The notes under the pieces: model-generated
What the model saw: only the letters and a program-made list of their open reading frames with translations
Database searches by the model: none
Told to the model about the DNA's origin: nothing
Program-made: the position numbers and the translations under genes
Source: Sphingobacterium sp. UBA1575
GTDB lineage: Bacteria; Bacteroidota; Bacteroidia; Sphingobacteriales; Sphingobacteriaceae
Assembly (NCBI GenBank): GCA_002322865.1
Contig: DCOH01000005.1
Span: 1 to 6,767 of the forward strand
DNA length: 6,767 nucleotides
Direction: 5' to 3'
Part shown: positions 1 through 6,767 of the stretch, piece after piece
Numbering within the stretch: position 1 is the stretch's first letter
How the letters are laid out: each line of letters opens with the position of its first letter

Positions 1-81
1 GATCATGGTATCCAATGCCCTAATCTTCAGGTTTGCATACTCCAGGGCCTTCTTCAGGGCAATGTCTAGTCCTGCACTGTT
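1..81 (-). pseudogene. Left-edge coding remnant, possibly C-terminal part of an IS-type transposase OrfA (partial)
   Basis: On the minus strand one frame is open from a TAG at 82-84 to the left edge. It reads as a charged amphipathic helix containing LKKALEYANLKIRALDTMI. The pattern of a Leu/Ala-rich helix ending in 'ALxTMI' resembles the C-terminal helix of IS3-type OrfA proteins of Bacteroidota; this is recalled from the family, not searched. Base use differs from the neighbours: about half G+C over the first 60 bases, with CTG, AAG and GCC codons, against the AT-rich codons of the operon. There is no ATG in the open stretch upstream of the helix and no helix-turn-helix N-terminus. If it is a transposase it is 5'-truncated, or joined by a frameshift. 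The rest lies outside the window. It could also be an unrelated gene fragment. Confidence 0.35.
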
Positions 82-110
82 CTAGCAAATGATTATATTT
101 TCTCGCTTAC

Positions 111-148
111 AAAAAAAGCTGTATCAAGTATTTATGATACAGCCTTTT
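111..148 (-). terminator. Rho-independent terminator of the lipoprotein operon
   Basis: Read on the minus strand, this is a perfect 9-bp stem, GCTGTATCA pairing with TGATACAGC (143-135 with 126-118), around an 8-nt loop (134-127). The stem is extended at its base by a G-U wobble (144 with 117) and four A-U pairs. Seven consecutive T follow at 117-111. It lies about 40 bases beyond the stop of the last gene, as expected for the operon end. On the plus strand the same hairpin has an A/C mismatch at the base and only four T after it. It may therefore act weakly in both directions, but its design favours the minus strand. Confidence 0.88.
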
Positions 149-189
149 ACTAATAAATAAATATAAACAAACTAAACAGAATCTGAATC

Positions 190-1425
190 TTAATTATAAA
201 TATAGCCCTCCAATACAAATTCATGAATTCCAATTGCAGCGGTGGTTTTATTATTGAATTGCACTTTTAAGCCTTTATAAACCTGTAATTCTCCAATCTG
301 TTTAAGCGGAATACTGATTTTATAATCTTTTAAAGGCAATACTTCATTTTTTGGGATATCTTTTAAAGCTAGCTCCACCAATTCATTATTTTCCTTTATA
401 CCAAAAACTTGAACAGTGTTCAATGGATCAAAATAGACCTCAGATGCAGAAACATTGTTACCCCCTATTAAATAAATATTTAGATTTAATGGGATAATTT
501 TATCATAGGGACCAGCAGGATCCTTTAATTCTACATTTGTGTACCGTGCATCCTTAGGGGCTAATCTCGTTTTTGTAAAAGTCATATACACTTCTTTTGT
601 TGCAGTAGCTGCAGGGTAATTCAACGACACAAAACCGTAAGTTGCATTCGTTTTATCAAATACTTTGCCATCAAACGCTAAATCTAATTTACTTACTGTT
701 GATGAGGAGTTGGCTGCGTTGGTATATATGGTCCAACCTTTTTTACTATCCGCACTTTCGAATAGTATAGGGTTCGTATTTATGGTCAATATCTTCTCGT
801 CTGGACCATCTGGCGATGCAATGCTAAACTTAACCTGAGGAATGGTAGGATTAAGACCATTGATTAATAGAACCTCATTAATTTTAGAAATTGCTAATTT
901 CCCAGAAATAGTTTGATTACTTACATTCACAAAAGAATAATTCAATTCCAAACTTTTAGCTAGGGCATTTAAAATAGAAAACTGAACAGTATTAGGGCCT
1001 ACCTTCGCAATAATATTATCCAATAGATCTTCATTATAGGCTTTCTTTGGAGTTGCTGAAACGACCAATGGTTTGGAAGATACTCCAGCTCCATTTATTG
1101 CATAAAAGGAAATAGGATATTCTTGAAATTTAGAAACTTCGAAAGTATATGGTTTGGAAAAATCAGTTACAGAAAATTCTTTTTTCTCGCCTTGATCCAA
1201 ATAGGAGATTTTAATTTCCTTTACTTCTGGATCTAAATCAGTCGGCCAACTCACTTTTATCTTTAGATCATAATCGCCTAGGATATTCAATCCCGCCAAT
1301 TTTTTAACGACATCAATTTGTTCCTGATGACTACCCTGCTCATCAACCGGAATAAAAATGTCCTCTTGTGTGCAGGAATATTGCCACAAAGAAAGACTCA
1401 ATAGGATATATAAATACTTTTTCAT
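190..1425 (-). CDS. Surface lipoprotein with fibronectin/DUF4959-like module and discoidin-like C-terminus
   Basis: This is a predicted 411-residue lipoprotein, the last gene of the operon. I chose the ATG at 1425, which begins MKKYLYILLS and directly precedes a signal peptide. A longer frame starting at TTG 1446 would overlap the previous gene and put extra residues before the signal. The signal ends at Cys18 (QYSC, a slightly atypical lipobox) followed by TQED, an acidic patch like the export signal of surface-exposed Bacteroidota lipoproteins. Residues about 40-125 look like a fibronectin-type/DUF4959-like beta sandwich (KVSWPTDLDPEVKEIKI, then ISFYAINGAGVSSKP). Residues about 143-217 form another beta-rich segment of unknown type. 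Residues about 222-411 resemble a discoidin/DUF5000-like fold (AFDGKVFDKTNATYGF near the start, IGIHEFVLEGY at the end). No catalytic motif is visible. The likely role is binding surface glycan or glycoprotein; the family assignment is by pattern only. Confidence 0.8.
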   Translation of the reverse strand: MKKYLYILLSLSLWQYSCTQEDIFIPVDEQGSHQEQIDVVKKLAGLNILGDYDLKIKVSWPTDLDPEVKEIKISYLDQGEKKEFSVTDFSKPYTFEVSKFQEYPISFYAINGAGVSSKPLVVSATPKKAYNEDLLDNIIAKVGPNTVQFSILNALAKSLELNYSFVNVSNQTISGKLAISKINEVLLINGLNPTIPQVKFSIASPDGPDEKILTINTNPILFESADSKKGWTIYTNAANSSSTVSKLDLAFDGKVFDKTNATYGFVSLNYPAATATKEVYMTFTKTRLAPKDARYTNVELKDPAGPYDKIIPLNLNIYLIGGNNVSASEVYFDPLNTVQVFGIKENNELVELALKDIPKNEVLPLKDYKISIPLKQIGELQVYKGLKVQFNNKTTAAIGIHEFVLEGYIYN

Positions 1426-1426
1426 C

Positions 1427-3262
1427 TTACAAAAATTCGCTTTCAAAGTTCTTCAAAAATAGTCTACCATTTAAGTTCCAGTTCAATTGCGTACTCAGGT
1501 TCATCCAGTAAAATATTTGCGGAAGAACATCATAAGTACTTAGGTAATTCAATGTTTCACATGGTGTATTAACACCTGTAAAATTGAAATATGGATTTCT
1601 ACCACTAATATTTAGATCAGCAACAGCTTGTTTTGTCGAACTTTTCCATACATTTCCAGTTGCAGTCCTAGCAAAATTCTGATTGTAATCCGCTAACAAA
1701 CTGGAATAGGAAGGGAAACTTTCCGGAATTTCCTTTAAACAGGAGATTGTTTTCACTTCTGCAGCTGTCAATACCTTTTTCCAAACCCGAACATTACTAA
1801 CATCCGCATTTAAAAAAGACCTGTAAGCTGTAGATTGCTCATTAAAGCCCACTCTAAAGGAAGCATCAGATGCTATATTAGCTAAGGTGGGACCATAAAG
1901 TGTTTGATCTGAAGCTAATGTATTAGATAGCTCCCCATTCATATACCATCTATAAGAAAGGGTTCCCGTTTGGGTACCATTTTGGATAGTCAAAGTATAA
2001 TGCGCCCATTCACCCATCTTTGCTCTGGCCAATTTATAAGCATTGGAAGCAACAGAAGCCGTTCCATAGTCCATTTTTAGGTAGACATTCGTTCTTGATG
2101 TCATAATACTCCAACCTTTCGTAGCTGTTGCAAATGATTCATCTTTCCCAACTATATTATTATAAAAAAGCGTATCACCGCCAGATTGATCATATTCCTC
2201 CCAGAAATTATCCGGATAAAGCTTAACTCTAAAATCAACGGTCAATCCGCCATAATTAGAGGCATTGAACACTTCACTTTCAGGACCTAATTTGGTGGTG
2301 GCATTGACGCCTAAATTTTCAATAACCCTTGGTTTCTCATCTGCAAAATTACCATAGGTATAAACACCAGGAAAATAACCATTCACATTCAAAAATGCTG
2401 AATAGGTACCATTAAATTCGTTAGATTTGAATTTACTATTTGCGTATACCGTAAAAGTTTCAACAGCATCCTTATCAAATAAGCCAATTTGCCCTGTTTT
2501 ACTTCCGCCGAAGGAAGAAGCGACAATAATCATCCATTCCTCTTTATGGTAATTGCCACGTCCTTTGACACCAGCCAACATTTTGCCCAATTGTTCATCA
2601 AATTTGATTAGAGCATCTTTATATTTCGCATTTTCTAATGAAAAACCAATTCCTGCACCTGCTTCTCTCAGTCCAGAAAATTGATTCAATACAACATCTA
2701 CCCGAGGTTGGTTAATGATTTCTAATGATTTAGCTAGAACGCCTTCATCCGTATCATATGCGTAAGTTCCATCAGCCGTATCAAAAAGCGCATTATTGAT
2801 TTCCTTTACCCGAACAATGGAATAATTTCTTAATTGATTGTTAGCAAACTTCAATCTGGTCAGTACCGACGGTGCAACAGCATTTGATTCGGTATGGGAA
2901 TTACTATTATCCAAATTCGGAATGTAGTTTGATCTCGTAATTCGATGATTTTCAGCAGTATAACCCGTTAACAGACTAGAAATTGCAGACTCCATTCCTA
3001 AACCACCTTCTGAAAGTGTAGTGTAGGAATATTTTCCTTGATCAATCAAACTTTTAATATTCGGTAGAGCAGTTCCAGAGGCTAATGCTGCTTTCACCAC
3101 ACTACCTGGAAGACCGTCCACAGTAACCAACAATACCTTTCTTTTGGAGCCAAATTCTTGTGAAATTTCTTGAGGCTCTTCAAAAACCTGCGCTGGTGTC
3201 TCAAACTTCTTACAAGAAGTAATCGTAGCTATTGTAATAAGTAATAAGAATATTTTTTTCAT
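1427..3262 (-). CDS. Lipoprotein with degenerate alkaline-phosphatase/phosphodiesterase-like core, LamG domain and DUF4983-like tail
   Basis: This is a complete 611-residue protein. A signal peptide ends in lipobox ITSC (Cys17). Residues about 41-280 follow the type I phosphodiesterase/alkaline phosphatase plan: RKVLLVTVDG with metal-ligand-like Asp49, then LPNIKSLIDQGKYSY, SLLTGYTAENH, and FDEQLGKMLAGVK before a hydrophobic strand. The expected active residues are missing. Met90 sits where the nucleophile Thr normally lies, the D-x-x-G-H motif is not found in the 190-205 region, and the SDHG motif reads SSFGG (249-253). Residues about 335-505 form a LamG/jellyroll domain (TVDFRVKLYP, GEWAHYTLTIQNG, YRWYMNGELS, DVSNVRVWKKVLTAAEV). 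The tail (about 510-611) is DUF4983-like and ends with YDVLPQIFYWMN and NWNLNGRLFL, which echo the last elements of sulfatase-type folds. It is a paralog of the gene at 5262-6767. The start lies 2 nt after the preceding stop. It is probably a non-catalytic surface binding protein. Confidence 0.85.
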   Translation of the reverse strand: MKKIFLLLITIATITSCKKFETPAQVFEEPQEISQEFGSKRKVLLVTVDGLPGSVVKAALASGTALPNIKSLIDQGKYSYTTLSEGGLGMESAISSLLTGYTAENHRITRSNYIPNLDNSNSHTESNAVAPSVLTRLKFANNQLRNYSIVRVKEINNALFDTADGTYAYDTDEGVLAKSLEIINQPRVDVVLNQFSGLREAGAGIGFSLENAKYKDALIKFDEQLGKMLAGVKGRGNYHKEEWMIIVASSFGGSKTGQIGLFDKDAVETFTVYANSKFKSNEFNGTYSAFLNVNGYFPGVYTYGNFADEKPRVIENLGVNATTKLGPESEVFNASNYGGLTVDFRVKLYPDNFWEEYDQSGGDTLFYNNIVGKDESFATATKGWSIMTSRTNVYLKMDYGTASVASNAYKLARAKMGEWAHYTLTIQNGTQTGTLSYRWYMNGELSNTLASDQTLYGPTLANIASDASFRVGFNEQSTAYRSFLNADVSNVRVWKKVLTAAEVKTISCLKEIPESFPSYSSLLADYNQNFARTATGNVWKSSTKQAVADLNISGRNPYFNFTGVNTPCETLNYLSTYDVLPQIFYWMNLSTQLNWNLNGRLFLKNFESEFL

Positions 3263-3264
3263 AA

Positions 3265-5256
3265 TTATTTTCCATCAAAATAAAACCCTAACTCTGAGAG
3301 TGCCACTGTAGTTCCCGAAGTAGGGAATACCAATTTTAGGTATCTCGTATCTACAGCTTTAGTATCTTTTGCAGCAGTGAATGGGAACTCAATGCGTGAT
3401 CGAATTGGAACAGCAATATTATTGAAAGACTGGAGTAAAACCCAAGTTTCATTATCGTTACTTACATACACTTCAATATCCTTCACGGAAGTAGTTGCCG
3501 CATTGTTCCCATAATAAAAGCCGCTAATCCCCTGTACAAATCCAAAATCTATACTCAAGCTTGCTAATTCGGTAGAAGTACCTTTCGCTAAAGAACAATA
3601 AGTAGTATAATCCCGATCCGATAGATTGGCAGTTGTAAAGGATGTGGAAATGGTCCAGGTGGATTTATACGCATACCCAACGTTATTCACATCATATTTT
3701 AAAGGCAAGGTAGTGGTTCCTCCAACTTTTGTGATGCTGTTGTATGTCCATATATCTTTATCCATTGGTGGAAATTTCATGCGCATTTCCCTGTAGACAC
3801 TTGTACTTGGTATGATCCCCCATTCCATCAAGAATCGGTTATAATCCTTTCCTGTAAATTCACAAAGAGTTCGATAGAAAAAGTCTTTTTTGTTTTGGAC
3901 AATATCCAGATTGAAATCATTATTTCTTCCTCTGTAATATAATATATTCAGAAAATCCCAACCTGTTTTTCCTTTATAAATGGTGTTATCACCACCTTTA
4001 ATTTTTTCTATCATTTGCAGGAATGGCGCCATTCTAAAAATGCCATACTCTGATGGAAAAGCATATATACCAATATCATCAAAACGCTTTTTAACAAGCA
4101 TATTTACATAATTATATGCTTTTTGTAAAGCTGTATTGCTGATCTCTTGGTTTGCAATTCCTTCATTAGCTAAGCGATTGGCTGTTTTATAGATAAAAAA
4201 CAATGGACTTGTCTCATTCAAATCTGCCCACTCCCATCCCTTATTCTGTTGGTAATTATGGCCAATAAAGTGCATAATGTTCCATAAACTGCCTTTACCC
4301 ATATTCGCTAGCAAATAGGTACGAGAAGCCAATAATTGAACCATATCATCATCATCTTGAATAACGATAGGTAAGCCTTCGGTCCCTGCTCCATGTAATG
4401 GTTGAATATCCAATACAATGCGATTCTGATAGAATGGAAATGAATTCCCATCCGCCAGATTTTTATTTTCCAATCCTAAAAGGGCATAAACATCTTTCTC
4501 TAAAATATCATCCCAAAATTTAAGAGTGAACTCAGGGTCTAATTGAGATTTGAACTTTAATAATCTTGCACGCGATACCGAAAAGGCTACATATTTACCT
4601 CTTAATTCCAACCAAGGCACATCATTATTTTCCAATTCCGAAAGCCATGTGGATAAATTACTTACACCTAAAACAAAATCATTACTTTTTACAGCTCCAG
4701 AAACCTTTAGGTCTACCATACCCCCATTTTGTTTTTGAACAACATTGGATTTAATCAATATGGTTCCACCAAAAGGGTTTCGTACATAATTATCCCCAGG
4801 CAGTAAAGCAACGGTTTGAGAGATAGACTGTTCTCTACGATTGGCCTCACTAGCTGGCAATGCAGTAGCATGAGATCCTACTTGTGCAAATAAACCATTA
4901 ACCCCCGTTGGAACAGTAATCTTGATTGGTTCGCCAGCCGGCGCATAGAGTCCAGTAGACAAAATTGCTTCTGGAAAATATTTTACATAAGCCTTACTCG
5001 GACTCACTTCCACTGTATTAAAGATTAGGGAAACCGAGGTATCAGCAATACGTCTAACCTTTTCACCTACCAAACCTGGAAAAATTGCTGCTTTAGCAAA
5101 TTGACTTTTATCGATCTTACCATTTGGAGTTTCCGTATTTCCCTCCTCATCACCTTTGGTGTATCCATCTTCAAAATCATATCCATATTTACCACAGGCA
5201 CTAAACAAGCCTAGAAATAGGAATAGAATATATAATCTAAATTTATGCATGGTCAT
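3265..5256 (-). CDS. M60-like (enhancin-like) metallopeptidase-family lipoprotein with altered HEXXH motif and C-terminal discoidin domain
   Basis: This is a 663-residue lipoprotein with lipobox FSAC (Cys21) followed by a D/E-rich segment. The start could equally be the ATG two codons downstream (5250). The M60-like region spans about 90-480. It shows STGLYAPAGEPIKITVP, NPFGGTILIKS (about 160-170), VPWLELRGKYVAFSV (about 213-227), and the zinc region NIMHFIGHNYQ with the downstream Glu348 in WADLNETSP. Known M60 peptidases carry HEXXH(8-28)E and cleave mucin-type or host glycoproteins. Here His329, His333 and Glu348 are kept, but the catalytic Glu is Phe330 (codon TTT at 4267-4269), so proteolysis is unlikely. 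Residues about 515-663 form an F5/8 type C (discoidin) domain (ASLSIDFGFVQGISGFYYG, IEVYVSNDNETWVLL, RYLKLVFP, ALSELGFYF), expected to bind carbohydrate. The gap after the upstream gene is 5 nt, and the first bases of that gap extend its stop into TAATAA. Confidence 0.88.
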   Translation of the reverse strand: MTMHKFRLYILFLFLGLFSACGKYGYDFEDGYTKGDEEGNTETPNGKIDKSQFAKAAIFPGLVGEKVRRIADTSVSLIFNTVEVSPSKAYVKYFPEAILSTGLYAPAGEPIKITVPTGVNGLFAQVGSHATALPASEANRREQSISQTVALLPGDNYVRNPFGGTILIKSNVVQKQNGGMVDLKVSGAVKSNDFVLGVSNLSTWLSELENNDVPWLELRGKYVAFSVSRARLLKFKSQLDPEFTLKFWDDILEKDVYALLGLENKNLADGNSFPFYQNRIVLDIQPLHGAGTEGLPIVIQDDDDMVQLLASRTYLLANMGKGSLWNIMHFIGHNYQQNKGWEWADLNETSPLFFIYKTANRLANEGIANQEISNTALQKAYNYVNMLVKKRFDDIGIYAFPSEYGIFRMAPFLQMIEKIKGGDNTIYKGKTGWDFLNILYYRGRNNDFNLDIVQNKKDFFYRTLCEFTGKDYNRFLMEWGIIPSTSVYREMRMKFPPMDKDIWTYNSITKVGGTTTLPLKYDVNNVGYAYKSTWTISTSFTTANLSDRDYTTYCSLAKGTSTELASLSIDFGFVQGISGFYYGNNAATTSVKDIEVYVSNDNETWVLLQSFNNIAVPIRSRIEFPFTAAKDTKAVDTRYLKLVFPTSGTTVALSELGFYFDGK

Positions 5257-5261
5257 TTTTA

Positions 5262-6767
5262 TTAATAATTAAGAATAACATAAGGTGGATTCCAACTTCT
5301 GCCTTCCAGATTCCAATTTTTCTCTGGAATAATACCGAACCATTGATAAACGAATACGGGGATATCTACCAAATTAGGCACATTAGCATATATACTCGCT
5401 GGCATTCCAGGGATGATGTAATTGGAACTGATGAGATTTTTTACAAATTGTGGTGTATAACTGGAACTATTATTTGGATTTAATAGGAACAAATCATTTC
5501 CATTACCACTAGCATCAGCTAACGCATTACTGTTGTTGTTATCACTATATACAGGCCAATACCCCAAAAGATCCTTCCAATATGGCGATTGAATTTCATC
5601 GATATAACCCAATCCAGCATAATCCTTGATATCTTGTGCTGTATAAGCGTATTTATAAACTTGAAAGTTACAATAATAGGCTTGATTCTGACTGTTTTCA
5701 GAAGGAGGTGCATCATTATATGGTGGATAAACACTACCTGTAAATCCAAAGAACAAAGGTTCTGAATTTATCCAATCGATGTTTTCAATGCTGGAAGTGC
5801 TACTCAACACACCATTACTGTACATGCTCACCAATTTAGTTTTCCTATTTACCGTGATGGTATAAACATTCCAGGTTCCAAGAGAAATATTATCACTATA
5901 AATAGGAAGTTCCATTCCTGTACCAAAGAATCTCATCCGGCTTGCACCCGATACATTTGTGTAGCAAATTTCCCAACCATTTGAAATTTTAGAGCCTTTA
6001 AAACGCTTTCTGAAGATGGTCTGTTCCGTATTGGAGGAAAGATGTCTATCTGCTTTAAAAAAGAAGTTAAAGGTTACATCATCATTTTTCGTTAAATCAA
6101 ATTTCTTTGGATTAAAATTGGCAAAGGAGGAATAGAAGCCATACCAGAAGTTTTGGTACAATACATCCTGTTGAAAAACATAAGGCGAAGTATTGGGTTT
6201 AAGAACATTTTTGTTTTCAAATAGTGGTGAGTAAAAATAAGTAAAGGTATTCCTCAATGGATCATCATATTTGGTAGGATCCAATGGATTATCTTCTGCA
6301 ATTTTTCCACCAAATGAGGAGGTAAAAATGACAAGCCATTTTTCATCTTTATATCCCGGTCTTTTCTTAAGTTCATCCAAGAGTTCACCTATCTGCTTAT
6401 CTACATTCAAAATTGCTTCTTGGTATTTCACATCCGAAGATTCAAAAGAATTAGCTTTTCCTACAACATATGGATTGGTCAGATGGGATATAATCAAATT
6501 AGCATCTGATTCCAATAGTTCTTTTTTCGTTTTCGAAATCACTTCTGCATCATTTGATAACAATTCTACATGATCAGCATCTTTCAATAAATGGTTTTTA
6601 AAAGCCGCATTACTGGTAAATGCGGATGCTTTGAACGCCGGATCGGTCGTTTTTATCCTATTGATAAACGTCTTGTTATGTTCTAGGTCAATAGTTGAAA
6701 GATTATCATATACTTTATGTTTTTCAACTGTCACGCTAGTGAAAATATTGGCATATCCCGTTTCTTT
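5262..6767 (-). CDS. Degenerate alkaline-phosphatase-like/LamG/DUF4983-like protein, 5' end beyond window (partial)
   Basis: The frame is open to the right edge (501 residues visible). A GTG at 6734 is only an internal Val, because the 11 codons before it (KETGYANIFTS) continue a conserved motif. GYANIFTSVTVEKHKVYDN matches the 'slLTGv.p.kHgV.dN' segment after the nucleophile in alkaline-phosphatase-fold enzymes, with Gly changed to Ser. Numbered from the GTG, VDKQIGELLDELKKRPGY leads into WLVIFTSSFGG (about 133-143), where SDHGG is expected, so two metal ligands are absent. No D-x-x-G-H is seen in the preceding ISHLTNPYVVGKAN region. A LamG-type module follows (about 218-375: VTFNFFFKADR, GTWNVYTITVNRKTKLVSMYSNGVL). 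Then come LLGYWPVYSDN and ALADASGNGNDLFLL, and a tail with VDIPVFVYQWFGI and NWNLEGRSW. This matches the paralog at 1427-3262. A lipoprotein signal is expected beyond the edge but not seen. Confidence 0.82.
   Translation of the reverse strand, partial: KETGYANIFTSVTVEKHKVYDNLSTIDLEHNKTFINRIKTTDPAFKASAFTSNAAFKNHLLKDADHVELLSNDAEVISKTKKELLESDANLIISHLTNPYVVGKANSFESSDVKYQEAILNVDKQIGELLDELKKRPGYKDEKWLVIFTSSFGGKIAEDNPLDPTKYDDPLRNTFTYFYSPLFENKNVLKPNTSPYVFQQDVLYQNFWYGFYSSFANFNPKKFDLTKNDDVTFNFFFKADRHLSSNTEQTIFRKRFKGSKISNGWEICYTNVSGASRMRFFGTGMELPIYSDNISLGTWNVYTITVNRKTKLVSMYSNGVLSSTSSIENIDWINSEPLFFGFTGSVYPPYNDAPPSENSQNQAYYCNFQVYKYAYTAQDIKDYAGLGYIDEIQSPYWKDLLGYWPVYSDNNNSNALADASGNGNDLFLLNPNNSSSYTPQFVKNLISSNYIIPGMPASIYANVPNLVDIPVFVYQWFGIIPEKNWNLEGRSWNPPYVILNY

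Larger units (their letters stand above)
190..6767 (-). other. Four-gene co-directional lipoprotein operon (5' part outside window)
   Basis: Four genes run on the minus strand with gaps of 5, 2 and 1 nt. The last junction reads TAAGATG (1429-1423) and the one before it TAATTATG. Such spacing implies a single mRNA and coupled translation. No room for an internal promoter exists between genes. The promoter must lie beyond 6767, and transcription ends at the hairpin at 111-148. Every visible N-terminus is a lipoprotein signal, so the products probably work together at the outer membrane. Confidence 0.8.

Noticed and set aside
3251..3259. T-rich tract near the gene start at 3262 as a possible terminator or promoter
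   Set aside because: No stem precedes it. It encodes Lys-Lys-Ile-Phe of the signal peptide, and the genes on either side are only 2 nt apart.
4345..4356. Short ATC trinucleotide repeat encoding four Asp
   Set aside because: Only four units inside a coding region. It is a surface Asp run in the M60-like protein rather than a phase-variable tract, since trinucleotide changes would not shift the frame.
4550..4754. Two overlapping short plus-strand open frames of 62 residues
   Set aside because: They are antisense within the well-supported M60-like gene, in two overlapping frames, without a plausible start context or recognisable motif.
5519..5749. Minus-strand open frame of 76 residues in an alternate frame
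   Set aside because: It is fully contained in the LamG/DUF4983 part of the larger gene on the same strand, with no signal or motif of its own.
6271..6573. Plus-strand open frame of 100 residues
   Set aside because: It lies antisense to the conserved phosphatase-like core of the gene at 5262-6767. Its Ser-rich composition is what reverse reading of that gene produces.
6732..6734. GTG as start codon of the right-hand gene
   Set aside because: The frame stays open to the window edge, and the upstream residues KETGYANIFTS continue a conserved family motif, so this is an internal Val codon.

Overview
The window looks like a piece of a Bacteroidota chromosome, probably Sphingobacteriaceae-like (Sphingobacterium or Pedobacter relatives). 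The DNA is AT-rich, every complete gene ends in TAA, and starts lack a clear Shine-Dalgarno. Three of the four gene starts are visible, and each encodes a short hydrophobic signal ending in a lipobox cysteine. The domain families (M60-like, LamG plus DUF4983, discoidin/F5-8 type C, fibronectin-like) are typical of surface glycan-binding and mucin/glycoprotein utilisation loci of this phylum. The genus is an inference, since no rRNA or housekeeping gene is present.

Layout, read in the direction of transcription (minus strand, right to left): (A) 6767-5262, a protein cut by the right edge with an alkaline-phosphatase/sulfatase-like core, a LamG-type module and a DUF4983-like tail; (B) 5256-3265, a lipoprotein with an M60-like (enhancin-like) peptidase domain and a C-terminal discoidin domain; (C) 3262-1427, a complete lipoprotein paralogous to A; (D) 1425-190, a lipoprotein with a fibronectin-like module and a probable discoidin-like C-terminus. 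The intergenic gaps are 5, 2 and 1 nt, so this is one tightly coupled operon. It ends in a strong intrinsic terminator at 111-148. The first 81 bases, beyond the terminator, hold a GC-richer, stop-bounded coding remnant that resembles the C-terminal helix of an IS transposase OrfA.

The most interesting point is that three successive proteins use enzyme folds whose catalytic residues appear to be missing. The M60-like protein has HFIGH where HEXXH is expected, while the other zinc ligands are kept. Both phosphatase-like proteins have SSFGG where the metal-binding SDHG motif is expected, and C also lacks the expected Thr nucleophile and the D-x-x-G-H motif. All reading frames are intact, and the SSFGG replacement is identical in the two paralogs. 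This argues for selected, non-catalytic surface binding proteins rather than decay. My working model is a cell-surface lipoprotein set of repurposed pseudoenzymes plus lectin-like modules that captures a glycoprotein or glycan. SusC/SusD genes may lie beyond the right edge, but they are not visible here.
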